NCBI RefSeq assembly: GCF_018860155.1 | Contig: NZ_JAHKNI010000013.1 | Coordinates: 186,001 to 250,000 of the forward strand | Direction: 5' to 3' | Source of the DNA: Nocardia albiluteola | GTDB taxonomy: Bacteria > Actinomycetota > Actinomycetes > Mycobacteriales > Mycobacteriaceae | DNA: 64,000 bases | Shown here: piece by piece, positions 35,655 through 44,675 of the stretch | How the letters are laid out: each line of letters begins with the position of its first letter | Numbering within the stretch: the stretch's first letter is position 1 | Notes under the pieces: generated by a model | Database searches by the model: none | What the model was told of the DNA's origin: nothing | The model's input: the letters and a program-made list of their open reading frames with translations, nothing else | Program-made: the position numbers and the translations under genes

Positions 35655-37832
35655 GTGACTGGGCGTGGGCGCGGCGGACGGTGGGTTCGGATCGTGCCCG
35701 CGGTGTACAGCCTGGTGCTGGCGCTGGTCGTGGTGGGGCCGCTGCTCGGGTCCGGATATCTGCTGCTGCGGGACGCGGTGACGACGCCGCGGTCGTATCT
35801 CACCGACTCGGCGCTGGGATTGGGGGATGCGGCCCCGCGGGCCGTGCCGCAGGATTGGCTGCTCGCGATCCTCTCGACGGTGGTGGACGGCGGGGTCGTC
35901 GTCAAAGTGATCCTGGTGGGGGCGCTGTGGGCGGCGGGCGGCGGCGCGGCGGCGCTGGCACGACGGTTCCTCGGGGTCGGCCTCGCGCCGCAAATGGTGG
36001 CGGCCACCGTCGCGGTGTGGAACCCGTATGTGGCCGAGCGTCTGCTGCAGGGGCATTGGAGCCTGCTCGCCGGATACGCGGCGCTGCCGTGGACGGCCCT
36101 GGCGGCCCAGCGAATTCGCACCTTGCTGCCGCGCCGGACCGAACGTGCGGCGCAGGAGCCGACGCCCCGGCCCGGCGCAGCCACCTCGGGCGCGGACAAT
36201 CCGGATCACCACGCCCCGCGAACCCGGACGGGCGACGACGCACCGCCGGAAACTATTGTTCCGGAAGCAGAAACACAGCCTCAGCCCCAGTCGCATCAGC
36301 TCGAAACACAGCACCGGCGTGGACGACGCCACCGGATCGGACCGGCCGCGGTAGATGTCTCCGGGCCGATGCTGACGGCCGCAATGGATTCCGAGCATCG
36401 GCGAAGGTGGCGCGGCCACAGGCTGTCGGCATGGCTGACGCTCGGCGGAACGCTGGCGGCCGCGGGGTTGACGCCGACGGGGGCGATACTCGCAGGTTTT
36501 GTCGCCGTGCTGCTGGTCGGGCGGCGCAATGTGCTCGGGACGGTCGGGCTCTGGTGTCTGGCCTCGGCGCCGTGGCTGGTGGCCACCGCGCTGTCGGGGG
36601 CGGGGGCCGAGCCCTCGGATCCGGCGGGCATCGCGGCGTTCGCGGCGCGCGCGGAACCGGGTCTCGGCACGATCGGCAGCCTGGCCGGACTCGGCGGGAT
36701 CTGGAACGCACAGGCCGTACCCGGTTCGCGCACAACGCTGTTCGCACTGGTGGGGACGATCGTGCTGCTCGCCATTGTCGCGACGGGCGTCCGGCGCGTG
36801 GCCGCCTCCGGGGCCGCGCGCACCCATCTCGACGACAGCCCGGAACAGTCGGTGGCAGGACCGGATGCCGACACGGCCACCCGGTACGCTCGGCGAACAC
36901 TGCTCGTGCTCGCCGCCGCGGCGATCGTGCTGCCCGCGCTGGGGGCCACCGGATGGGGTGTGCACTTCGGCGAGTTCCTCGTGGCCCGCGTGCCGGGCGC
37001 CGGATTGCTCCGCGACACACAGAAATACGTCGCCCTCGCCATGCCCGCGTTCGCCCTGTGCGCCGCGGCCGGTTGTCACGCCATCGGAACTCGCGGACGC
37101 CGCACCAGTCGCGCCCCGGCCATCGACGGGACATCAGCGCACCACGGCGGTGAAAGCCATACACGGGACGATCGCGCCATAACGCCTGGAGTGGCCCTGA
37201 CCGCAACGCTTTTCATTGCCCTGCTGATCGCGGTCCTACCCGACCTGGCGTGGGGCGTGGGCGGCGCGCTGCGGCCGGTGCACTATCCGGCGGGTTGGGC
37301 GCGGGTTGCCGCGCGGCTGGACGGGCCGGGCGATGTTGCGGTGCTGCCGGGCGGGATGTTCCGCGAATTCCCTTACAGCGGTAGGGTTCCGGTGTTGGAT
37401 CCGGCGCCCAGAATGCTGCCGCGCGATGTGCTGCAGACCGGTGAGCTGCCGGTGCGCGGTGGTGTGGTCGCCGGGGAGGGCACCCGCGCCCGCGCGGTCG
37501 AGCGGTTGCTGCTCAGCGGTGCGGCGCCCGCACCGCTGGCGGCCCGGGGAGTCGGCTGGATCCTGGTGGAGCACAACACGCCTGGGCCGCTCGGCGACTC
37601 GAAAACCACTCTGGCCCAGTTGAACACCGTCTACTCGGATGACGATCTCACCCTGTATCGGGTCGCGACGCCCGCGGATCTGCGGCCGGCATCGCGAGCG
37701 GCCGACCGGCGCATCGCAATCGGCGCACACCTGGTCTGGGCGTTGCTACTCGCAGTGCCGGTGGCGGCCTTGACGACGCGGGCCCGGCCGAACAGCGCCA
37801 GAACTAGGCCGATTCCGGCTCCCGGCCGGTGA
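35655..37832 (+). CDS. GT-C-like polytopic membrane protein (Rv0226c-like)
   Basis: 725 residues, about 11-13 helices. Motifs 'VWNPYVAERLLQGHWSLL' and 'GYAALPWTALAAQRI' are typical of actinobacterial GT-C membrane glycosyltransferase-like proteins of this locus (Rv0226c, about 576 residues). The extra length is a Pro/Arg/Gln-rich insertion at about 36125-36410, after the A-L-P-W motif. The C-terminal extracytoplasmic part contains 'LPGGMFREFPYSGRVPVLDP'. A role in arabinan or mannan assembly is inferred from its place; no donor is known. The 3' end overlaps the glycosyltransferase gene on the other strand by 29 bp. Confidence 0.85.
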   Translation: MTGRGRGGRWVRIVPAVYSLVLALVVVGPLLGSGYLLLRDAVTTPRSYLTDSALGLGDAAPRAVPQDWLLAILSTVVDGGVVVKVILVGALWAAGGGAAALARRFLGVGLAPQMVAATVAVWNPYVAERLLQGHWSLLAGYAALPWTALAAQRIRTLLPRRTERAAQEPTPRPGAATSGADNPDHHAPRTRTGDDAPPETIVPEAETQPQPQSHQLETQHRRGRRHRIGPAAVDVSGPMLTAAMDSEHRRRWRGHRLSAWLTLGGTLAAAGLTPTGAILAGFVAVLLVGRRNVLGTVGLWCLASAPWLVATALSGAGAEPSDPAGIAAFAARAEPGLGTIGSLAGLGGIWNAQAVPGSRTTLFALVGTIVLLAIVATGVRRVAASGAARTHLDDSPEQSVAGPDADTATRYARRTLLVLAAAAIVLPALGATGWGVHFGEFLVARVPGAGLLRDTQKYVALAMPAFALCAAAGCHAIGTRGRRTSRAPAIDGTSAHHGGESHTRDDRAITPGVALTATLFIALLIAVLPDLAWGVGGALRPVHYPAGWARVAARLDGPGDVAVLPGGMFREFPYSGRVPVLDPAPRMLPRDVLQTGELPVRGGVVAGEGTRARAVERLLLSGAAPAPLAARGVGWILVEHNTPGPLGDSKTTLAQLNTVYSDDDLTLYRVATPADLRPASRAADRRIAIGAHLVWALLLAVPVAALTTRARPNSARTRPIPAPGR

Positions 37833-39093
37833 TCAACCCGGTGGCATAGCCACCGCGCGCCACGGCGCACAGCACCTCGTGGACGCCGTTGGCGGTCAGC
37901 TCCCAGGAGAATTCCCGGGCCCGGGCGCGGGCCTTCTCGCCCATGACGGTGCGGGTTTCGGCGGCGGCGAGCAGGTCGCCGACCGCCTCGGTCAGCTGCG
38001 CGGCGTCGTCGACCAGGATTCCGGTGGCGCCGTCGACGATGGAATCGGTCAGTCCGCGCGACCCGCGGTATCCGACCGTGGCGACGCCGTGCTGGGCCGC
38101 CTCGATCACCGCCAGCCCCCACCCCTCTTTGCGCGAGGGCAGCACGTGTACCCATGCGCGAGAGAGCAATTCGTGCTTGCGGGTCTCCTCGACGTGGCCG
38201 TGGAAGGTGACCGAATCGGCGATATCCAGTTCGCGCGCACGGCTTTTCAGGTTCTCGGCCCACCAGCCGCCGCCGATCACGTCGAGATGCAGGTCCGGGT
38301 GGCGGGCCCGTAGCCCGGCCACCACCGCGAGCGCGTCCTCGATCTGCTTGTGCGGCACCAGCCTCGACAGCACCACCAGGCTCGGGTGCGCGGTGCGGGT
38401 CTGCGCCGCGCCGGTGGGCACCTGCTCCGGCACCGGTTCGGCGCCGTTGCGCACCACCGCGATGCGCCCGCCGTCGACCCCCAGCGAGGTGAGCTCCTCC
38501 GCCGACGGCAGCGAAACCGTCAGATACTGATTGCGCCGGTGCGCCCACGGGGACAGCCGAGATTCGATCCACCAGCCCACGCGCCCCACCCAGCGCCCGG
38601 CGACCGGCCACTGCTCGCGGTGGCCGTGATGCACCAGCACCACCGCGGGCGCCCGCGTCGCCAGGCGCGCGAAGAAGGGGATGCCGTTCTGGGTGTCGAT
38701 CACCGCGTCCGGCTGGACACCGCGCAGCGGGCCGAGGCCGAGGCGGCCGCACAGGATCGCCGCCAGGGCTCGCGGATAGACCGTGTAGCGCCCCCCGGCC
38801 CGGCTGATGTCGATGCCGTCGAGCTGTTCGCGCCGGCGCGCACCGGGGTAGTGCGCGGTGCGCAGCGTCACCTTCACCCCGCGCGCCGCCAGCGCGGCAC
38901 CGACCTGCTCCAGATACCGCTCGCTGCCGCCGCCCTGCGGATGCCCCGTATCTCGCCAGCACAGCAGCAGTACCTCGCGTACGCCGGAGGCGGGCGGAGC
39001 GGTCAGGTGTGCCACAGACTTCCCGTCGGGCCCGGGGAAACCGGTATCGGGCACAGCGCACTCCAGGTCGTTCTCGGACGGATGAGATGACAA
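37804..39093 (-). CDS. GT4-like glycosyltransferase (Rv0225-like)
   Basis: About 429 residues, two Rossmann-like domains (GT-B). The acceptor side begins 'LLLCWRDTGHPQGGGSERYL', with the G-G-G/S-E-R loop common in GT4 enzymes; the donor side has 'VVLSRLVPHKQIEDAL', 'LDVIGGGWW' and the nucleotide-sugar motif 'LPSRKEGWGLAVIEAAQHGV' (E-x7-E type). It would transfer a sugar in the cytoplasm, probably in lipomannan or another envelope glycolipid. TTG 39093 lies 8 nt after TAGGGT; other starts upstream are in frame (39225). It diverges from a methyltransferase gene across 67 bp. Confidence 0.9.
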   Translation of the reverse strand: MSSHPSENDLECAVPDTGFPGPDGKSVAHLTAPPASGVREVLLLCWRDTGHPQGGGSERYLEQVGAALAARGVKVTLRTAHYPGARRREQLDGIDISRAGGRYTVYPRALAAILCGRLGLGPLRGVQPDAVIDTQNGIPFFARLATRAPAVVLVHHGHREQWPVAGRWVGRVGWWIESRLSPWAHRRNQYLTVSLPSAEELTSLGVDGGRIAVVRNGAEPVPEQVPTGAAQTRTAHPSLVVLSRLVPHKQIEDALAVVAGLRARHPDLHLDVIGGGWWAENLKSRARELDIADSVTFHGHVEETRKHELLSRAWVHVLPSRKEGWGLAVIEAAQHGVATVGYRGSRGLTDSIVDGATGILVDDAAQLTEAVGDLLAAAETRTVMGEKARARAREFSWELTANGVHEVLCAVARGGYATGLITGREPESA

Positions 39094-39101
39094 TCCGCTC
39101 C

Positions 39102-39107
39102 ACCCTA
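39102..39107 (-). promoter_or_regulatory. -10 hexamer of the glycosyltransferase gene
   Basis: TAGGGT on the minus strand with an 8-nt spacer to TTG 39093. Confidence 0.5.
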
Positions 39108-39160
39108 GCGGCCGGATCCGTGATCGGAGCTGAGGGATCGCTGTGCAAAACTGAGGCGCC

Positions 39161-39982
39161 ATGCAACGCCCCGCCACACCGCATCTCGAGCCCGGGACCG
39201 GATCACCGTCCCAGCGCCGGGCCACACCCCGCTTCGCGCGCCGCGCAACCCTGCGCCGGTCGCTGCGGCTGCTCGGCAGTTTCCGGTTCGAGCAGACCGA
39301 TCCGGCGCGCTTTTACGGCGGTATCGCCGCCGACACCGCCGATATGGTGGCCGACTTCTTCCGCGACCTGACCGGACGCGACCTGACCGGCGTCACCGCG
39401 CTCGACGTCGGCGGCGGGCCCGGCTATTTCGCCGACGAGTTCGGCGCGGCCGGGGCGCGGTACATTCCGGTCGAACCGGATCCGACGGAGATGCACGCCG
39501 CGGGCCTGACCGTGCCGGGCGCGGTGCGCGGTTCGGGCATGGCCCTGCCGTTCCGCGACGACGCGGTCGATATCTGCCTGTCCTCGAATGTGGCCGAGCA
39601 TGTGCCGGCGCCGTGGCTCATGGCCGAGGAGATGCTGCGCGTGACGCGGCCGGGCGGACTGATGGTGCTGTCCTACACGGTCTGGTCGGGCCCGTTCGGC
39701 GGGCACGAGACCGGACCCTGGCACTATCTGGGCGGCGAGTACGCCGCGCGCCGCTATCGGCGGCGCACGGGCCGCGAGCCGAAGAATCGCTTCGGGGTCT
39801 CCCTGTTCGCGGTGCGCGCCGCCGACGGGCTGCGCTGGGCATCGGCCGCAAGCGGTTCGCGCGCAACGATTCTCGCCGTTTTCCCGCGGTACCACCCGCG
39901 CTGGGCGTGGTGGCTGGTGCGGGTGCCGGGTATTCGGGAACTACTGGTCAGCAATCTGGTCGTGGTGGCCACCAAGCGCTGA
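39161..39982 (+). CDS. SAM-dependent methyltransferase (Rv0224c-like)
   Basis: 273 residues. SAM-binding motif I 'VTALDVGGGPGYFADEF' and motif II 'YIPVEPDPTEM' are clear, as are 'MALPFRDDAVDICLSSNVAE' and 'MLRVTRPGGLMVLSYTVW', the Methyltransf_11 pattern. The N-terminal 40 residues are basic. The neighbouring glycosyltransferase and the conserved order Rv0224c-Rv0226c suggest that it modifies an envelope glycan or lipid precursor. GAGG lies a few bases before ATG 39161. Confidence 0.9.
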   Translation: MQRPATPHLEPGTGSPSQRRATPRFARRATLRRSLRLLGSFRFEQTDPARFYGGIAADTADMVADFFRDLTGRDLTGVTALDVGGGPGYFADEFGAAGARYIPVEPDPTEMHAAGLTVPGAVRGSGMALPFRDDAVDICLSSNVAEHVPAPWLMAEEMLRVTRPGGLMVLSYTVWSGPFGGHETGPWHYLGGEYAARRYRRRTGREPKNRFGVSLFAVRAADGLRWASAASGSRATILAVFPRYHPRWAWWLVRVPGIRELLVSNLVVVATKR

Positions 39983-39997
39983 CACTCCGAGCCGCCA

Positions 39998-40267
39998 TTA
40001 GCGCTCCAATCGCCCGCGGCGCCAGAAGCGGCCGCCGCCCGCGCATTCCGGCTCCTGCCAGGGCGGTTCCTGCATCGCCAGACCGACGGTCTCGAGCGGG
40101 GTGAGGCCGACCGTGCACGCTAGCGCGCGCACCGCCGCTACCGCCTCCGCGGCCTGTAGCGCCGCTGCCGCCTGCTCCAGCGTCAGCGTCCGGCCCGGCA
40201 GGAAGGATACGACCCATCCGCCCGTACCGACGGATCTTGCCTGATGCGGCGTCTGATCGCTGGTCAT
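39998..40267 (-). CDS. Small conserved-looking hypothetical protein
   Basis: 89 residues from ATG 40267. The segment 'WVVSFLPGRTLTLEQAAAAL' followed by a helix 'AAEAVAAVRALACTVG' resembles a recurrent small-protein type in Nocardia (a W-x-V-S-x-L-P-G-R-x-L pattern followed by an Ala-rich helix). The C-terminus is basic and tryptophan-containing ('GGGRFWRRGRLER'). No function is known. The start has no good ribosome site; a longer frame to 40306 exists. Confidence 0.6.
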   Translation of the reverse strand: MTSDQTPHQARSVGTGGWVVSFLPGRTLTLEQAAAALQAAEAVAAVRALACTVGLTPLETVGLAMQEPPWQEPECAGGGRFWRRGRLER

Positions 40268-40463
40268 CAGCGATCTACCGACCACTTGCACCGCCACGAC
40301 GCGCACTCCCCTGCGATTGCATTTGAAAAATCATTCTCTGCAGCCAGCTATCAGCATGCTCCGCCATCGGGGGAAACGCAATAGTGCGTTCTGCGAAAAG
40401 CGAACCGGCAGGTAGGATTTCGTGATTTGGGATGCCTGAAGATAACTGACGGGGCCGCTGTTA

Positions 40464-40509
40464 TTACCCACCCCACCGACTCCGCAAGCTCCGTCGGCTC
40501 ACCGTCCCC
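40464..40509. repeat. Copy of the dispersed TTACCCACCCC repeat
   Basis: TTACCCACCCCACCGACTCC (start of the copy) through GGCTCACCGTCCCC matches the pair at 19769-19852 with substitutions; ACCGAC can pair with GTCGG to form a small hairpin. Confidence 0.65.
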
Positions 40510-40519
40510 GTATCGGCGG

Positions 40520-40723
40520 CTACTGATCGTCGGAGGCTCGCACGCGCAGCACGGCCGCGGGAATCTGGCCCGGACGCCGCGGCGGATCCACGACATCCAC
40601 CTCCCACCCCGGCGGCAGGACCTGCTGCAGGCGCTGCCCGGCGCGCTGCAGCGGGGTGCTCGGGGGCAAATGGTCCTCGGCTACCTCCGGGACAACGGGT
40701 ATATCGAACTCCAAATCGGTCAC
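40520..40723 (-). CDS. Hypothetical protein, 67 residues
   Basis: GTG 40723 has GGAGGT seven bases upstream. The product 'MTDLEFDIPVVPEVAEDHLP' continues into 'LQQVLPPGWEVDVVDPPRRP', mixed strand/helix with many prolines and acids. No family was recognised. It is kept because of the good ribosome site and the sensible composition; it could still be spurious. Confidence 0.4.
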   Translation of the reverse strand: MTDLEFDIPVVPEVAEDHLPPSTPLQRAGQRLQQVLPPGWEVDVVDPPRRPGQIPAAVLRVRASDDQ

Positions 40724-40877
40724 GCCCACCACCTCCACGCATTCGGCCTCCGCCGACGGAGAGCGAGCGCTGGCCGCCGACGACGGTATGGCATTCAGTT
40801 CAGGGACCTGAGATGTAGAACACCCCGAGAATAAGCCACCGCGGGCCGTCGGCGGGCATCGTTTCCGAATGCACGAA

Positions 40878-40916
40878 AAACCGCCCGTGCCGTTGGAGGA
40901 AACGACACGGGCGGTT
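40878..40916 (-). terminator. Rho-independent terminator of pckA
   Basis: On the minus strand ACCGCCCGTGTCGTT and AACGGCACGGGCGGT form a hairpin with one mismatch, followed by TTTTT, 15 nt after the pckA stop. Confidence 0.88.
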
Positions 40917-40930
40917 GGTATTCCGGGCAC

Positions 40931-42763
40931 TCAGCCCAGGCGCTCCTTGAGCGCCTCGAATTCGTCGCGCAGACCCGTGGGCAGCTTGTCGCCGATGAAC
41001 TCGAACCACTCCTCGATGAGCGGAATCTCCCGGCGCCACTCCTCGGGGTTGACGTTCAGCGCCTCGTCGACATCGGCCGCAGCCACATCCAGGCCCACCA
41101 GATCGAGGTTCGCGGCGAGTGGCACATTGCCGATCGCGGTGGACTGCGCCTCCGCGGAGCCCTCGATGCGGTTGACGATCCACTCCAGCACGCGGGAGTT
41201 CTCGCCGAATCCGGGCCACAGGAAGCGGCCGTCCTCGCCGCGCCGGAACCAGTTGACGTAGAAGATCTTCGGCAGCTTGGCCGCGTCGGCGTTCTTGCCG
41301 AGGTTGATCCAGTGGCCCAGGTAGTCGCCCACGTGGTAGCCCATGAACGGCAGCATCGCCATCGGATCGCGGCGCACCGTGCCGACCTTGCCCTCGGCGG
41401 CGGCGGTCTGCTCCGAGGACAGCGTGGCGCCCATGAACACGCCGTGCTGCCAGTCGAAAGACTCGGTCACCAGCGGCACCGTCGTCTTGCGGCGGCCACC
41501 GAACAGGATCGCCGAGATCGGCACGCCGTGCGGGTCGTCCCACTCGGGCGCCAGCGTCGGGCATTGCGACATCGGCGTGCAGTAGCGCGAGTTCGGGTGG
41601 GCGGCAAGGGTTTCGGTCTCCCGCAGGAACCAGTCGTTACCCTTCCAGTCGATCAGGTGATCGGGCTCGCCCTCGAGGCCCTCCCACCACACGTCGCCGT
41701 TGTCGGTGCGCGCGACGTTGGTGTAGACCGTGTTGCCCGCCTCGACGGTGGCCATGGCGTTCGGGTTGGACTTGTGGTTGGTGCCCGGGGCGACGCCGAA
41801 GAAGCCGAACTCCGGGTTCACCGCGTACAGGCGGCCGTCCTTGCCGAAGCGCATCCAGGCGATGTCGTCGCCCAGGGTCTCCGCGCGCCAGCCCGGCACC
41901 GTCGGCTCGATCATCGCGAGATTGGTCTTACCGCAGGCGCTCGGGAAGGCGGCCGCGACGTAGTAATTCTTGTTCTCCGGCGAGATCAGCTTGAGGATGA
42001 GCATGTGCTCGGCCAGCCAGCCCTCGTCGTGCGCCATCGCCGAGGCGATGCGCAGCGAGTAGCACTTCTTGCCCAGCAGCGCGTTGCCGCCGTAACCCGA
42101 GCCGTAGCTCCAGATCTCGCGGTCCTCGGGGAAGTGGGTGATGTACTTGGTGTCGTTGCAGGGCCACGGCACATCGGCCTGCCCCTGCGCCAGCGGCGCG
42201 CCGACCGAGTGCAGGGCCTTGACGAACGGCTTGTCCGTGCCCAGCTTCTCCAGCGCGGCGCTGCCCATGCGGGTCATCACGCGCATCGAGACCACCACGT
42301 ACTCGGAGTCGGTGATCTCGACGCCCAGCTTCGGATCCTCGGCGCCCAGGGGGCCCATGCAGAACGGCACCACAAACATGGTGCGGCCCTTCATGGAGCC
42401 GCGGTACAGCTCGGTCATCGTCGCGCGCATCTCGGCGGGATCGACCCAGTTGTTGGTGGGGCCGGCGTCCGCCTCGCTGCGCGAGCAGATGAACGTGCGC
42501 GACTCCACCCGCGCGACGTCGGAGGGATCCGACAGCGCCAGGAAGGAGTTGGGCTTCTTGGACTCGTTGAGCCGCTGGAACGTACCGGCCTCGACCAACT
42601 GGACGGTCAGCCGGTCCCACTCCGCGTCGGAACCGTCCGCCCACACCACCCGATCGGGCTCGGTGAGTTCTGCGACCTCCCGCACCCAGGCGAGCAGCCC
42701 TGCGTGCTGGGTCGGTGCGGTGCCATCGGATCCGTGAAGACCAGGAATGGTCGCTGAGGTCAT
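40931..42763 (-). CDS. pckA: Phosphoenolpyruvate carboxykinase (GTP)
   Basis: 610 residues (Mtb PckA 606). GTP-type signatures: 'WSYGSGYGGNALLGKKCYSL' (substrate), the kinase-1a P-loop 'AAFPSACGKTNLAMIEP' with the reactive Cys (about residues 270-285), 'WRAETLGDDIAWMR' (metal Asp pair) and 'FGVAPGTNHKSNPNAM'. It converts oxaloacetate and GTP to PEP in gluconeogenesis, used during growth on fatty acids, which suits the beta-oxidation genes in the window. ATG 42763 is preceded by AGGAGAG. Confidence 0.97.
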   Translation of the reverse strand: MTSATIPGLHGSDGTAPTQHAGLLAWVREVAELTEPDRVVWADGSDAEWDRLTVQLVEAGTFQRLNESKKPNSFLALSDPSDVARVESRTFICSRSEADAGPTNNWVDPAEMRATMTELYRGSMKGRTMFVVPFCMGPLGAEDPKLGVEITDSEYVVVSMRVMTRMGSAALEKLGTDKPFVKALHSVGAPLAQGQADVPWPCNDTKYITHFPEDREIWSYGSGYGGNALLGKKCYSLRIASAMAHDEGWLAEHMLILKLISPENKNYYVAAAFPSACGKTNLAMIEPTVPGWRAETLGDDIAWMRFGKDGRLYAVNPEFGFFGVAPGTNHKSNPNAMATVEAGNTVYTNVARTDNGDVWWEGLEGEPDHLIDWKGNDWFLRETETLAAHPNSRYCTPMSQCPTLAPEWDDPHGVPISAILFGGRRKTTVPLVTESFDWQHGVFMGATLSSEQTAAAEGKVGTVRRDPMAMLPFMGYHVGDYLGHWINLGKNADAAKLPKIFYVNWFRRGEDGRFLWPGFGENSRVLEWIVNRIEGSAEAQSTAIGNVPLAANLDLVGLDVAAADVDEALNVNPEEWRREIPLIEEWFEFIGDKLPTGLRDEFEALKERLG

Positions 42764-43115
42764 GAAAACTCTCCTGAGATGGGCGGCTCGGGTGTGGTGA
42801 GCTTGCAGCCGGAACGGCCCACAACACCGGGAAAGCCACCATTGGCGGTAAAGGCACCCACTCCGACTTGCCAACAGCTGGGCTGCATACCAGAACGGCG
42901 CGGATGCCCATGTTCCTTAGGTAAAGAGGTTAACGCGATGTGACGGCGAGTACGGAATGGGGTTCCTCACTCGGTACCCCGCCGAGATGGACCGCAACCT
43001 CGGGCGCGAGAAACATCACGAATCGGCCGTTTCCCGGAAATGCGCCGTTCCGGAGTGTTAGAAAGTCCCTCGCGCCCTCGGTATCACCGCGCAGCAAATT
43101 CCGCGTTCGCACCGA
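42764..43115. other. Upstream region of pckA (352 bp)
   Basis: No convincing gene; a 60-codon frame at 42930-43112 on the minus strand lacks a ribosome site. An AT-richer patch around 42908-42936 ('CTTAGGTAAAGAGGTTAACG') probably holds the pckA promoter. No repeat recognised. Confidence 0.45.
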
Positions 43116-44675
43116 TCAGTGCTGGGTGGCGGCGGATTCCAGAATCTCGAGGTCACGCCGGCAGGCGGCCAGTTGCGCGGGCTGGCGGGAATTGAGTTCA
43201 CGCACCTGGGACTCCAATTCCGCAATGCGGCGGTCCGTTTCCACCACTCGCGCGGTCGTCGTCAGCACGACCAGATCGGTGAGCCGTGACTCCGCCTCCA
43301 CCAGCGCCGTCGAGACCCGTTGCTCCAGCTGGGCCTTCACGTTCACCAGCGCATCGTTCACCCACTGCCGCAGGTGCGCCCGATCGGCGATGCGCCCGCG
43401 CGCCCGCACCACCCAGTAGGCCACCGCGGCCCCGAGCAGCAGCGTGACCGGAATCGTCGCGTAATTCAGCGCGGGAACCAGCGTGAGTGGGGCAACCACG
43501 AGCCGGCCCAGACCGAACCCGCCCGAGGCGCCCAGCGCGATCATCAAGTGATCTTCCACACCCCGATGCCGGGGTTCGGGATCGGGACCCACCCGCGGCG
43601 GCGGATCCGTGCGCGGCAACAGCGCGTTCGCCTCGGCGGATTCCGGCGCGGGACCGGTGACAGCCGCGACCTGGCGGGACAGCTCCGCCAGCCGACCGGT
43701 CAGCACGCCGTCCAGCTCCGCGGTCAGCTGATTCACCGACAGCTGCAGCTGCTCGGGATAGGTCTTGGCCTCGGCGCGGCTGAGCCGGTCCAATTCCGTT
43801 CTGGCCGAGGCGTTCAGCGCCCGGATGCGGGCGCCCGTCTCATGCAGCAGGTCCACCCGCGCCAGGTGCATGCGATTGCGCAGCGCCGACATCGCCTGGG
43901 CGCGGCCGCCGTCGCGGCCGGCCAGCAGCGTCGCACGCTCGGCGCGGAGGCGGGCCACCGCCGCACCGGAGTTCAGCTCCGCGGCCTGATCGACGATGCG
44001 CTGGCGGGTGTCGGCCAGCACCCTGGTGATCGCGGCCGCCAGTCGGCCCTGCGCCGGGCCCGCGACCGACGCGGCGGTCAGCCGGGCGTGCAGGACGGCC
44101 AGGCCGGAGCGGTCCAGGAGCGCGGCGTCACCGGAACCGCGCGCCGCCACCGCCAGCCGCGCCGAGACCGGCACGATCCGCGGATCGGCACCCAGCACCG
44201 GCGACAGCAGCGCGGTGTTGCGGTCCAGCACCGCCCGCCAGTCCGGATGGGCATGAATTCCGTTCATGGCGAACAGGATTCGAGTGTCGTCGGCACACAG
44301 GCGGCCCACCAGATCCAGGGTGGTCGCGCCGAGCGTGGCCCCGGCGTCGAGCAGCAGCAGCGCGACGGGCGGGGCGCCGAAGGCCGGGCCCACCATCGCC
44401 GGATCCGCGATCGGATCGGTGAGATCGACGCGCGGTTCGAAACGGGCCAATTCGGTGCGCAGCAGCACGGTATTGGCGTCGGCCGGACCGATCAGGGCCA
44501 CCGACGTGGCGCCGTTCGCGCGGCCGTCGGGGCCCGCGGCGCCGCCCCGGGCGGCCCGTAACAGCGCCGCCCCCTGCGGGTTCCAGCGCGCCACGACGGC
44601 CTGTACCTCGGGCGGCAGGTCCGCGGTCGCATCGGATGCCGCATCCGAGGGTGCGGGTGGATCAGAGTCCGGCAC
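43116..44675 (-). CDS. Dynamin-like/coiled-coil membrane protein (partner of the GTPase at 44662)
   Basis: 519 residues. An N-terminal GTPase-like fold lacks a clear P-loop. Long coiled-coil stretches follow ('RLRAERATLLAGRDGGRAQA', 'RIRALNASARTELDRLSRAE'). Two hydrophobic helices lie at about residues 375-425 ('LTLVPALNYATIPVTLLLGA'), and a final coiled coil begins near residue 450. This is the outline of IniA/IniC- or bacterial-dynamin-type membrane remodelling proteins. The gene overlaps the upstream GTPase gene by 14 bp. In Mtb the neighbouring hypothetical genes Rv0209-Rv0210 occupy this place beside pckA. Function is inferred. Confidence 0.7.
   Translation of the reverse strand: MPDSDPPAPSDAASDATADLPPEVQAVVARWNPQGAALLRAARGGAAGPDGRANGATSVALIGPADANTVLLRTELARFEPRVDLTDPIADPAMVGPAFGAPPVALLLLDAGATLGATTLDLVGRLCADDTRILFAMNGIHAHPDWRAVLDRNTALLSPVLGADPRIVPVSARLAVAARGSGDAALLDRSGLAVLHARLTAASVAGPAQGRLAAAITRVLADTRQRIVDQAAELNSGAAVARLRAERATLLAGRDGGRAQAMSALRNRMHLARVDLLHETGARIRALNASARTELDRLSRAEAKTYPEQLQLSVNQLTAELDGVLTGRLAELSRQVAAVTGPAPESAEANALLPRTDPPPRVGPDPEPRHRGVEDHLMIALGASGGFGLGRLVVAPLTLVPALNYATIPVTLLLGAAVAYWVVRARGRIADRAHLRQWVNDALVNVKAQLEQRVSTALVEAESRLTDLVVLTTTARVVETDRRIAELESQVRELNSRQPAQLAACRRDLEILESAATQH

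Noticed and set aside
42930..43112. 60-codon frame upstream of pckA
   Set aside because: It has no ribosome site, no hydrophobic or domain pattern and lies where a promoter is expected.
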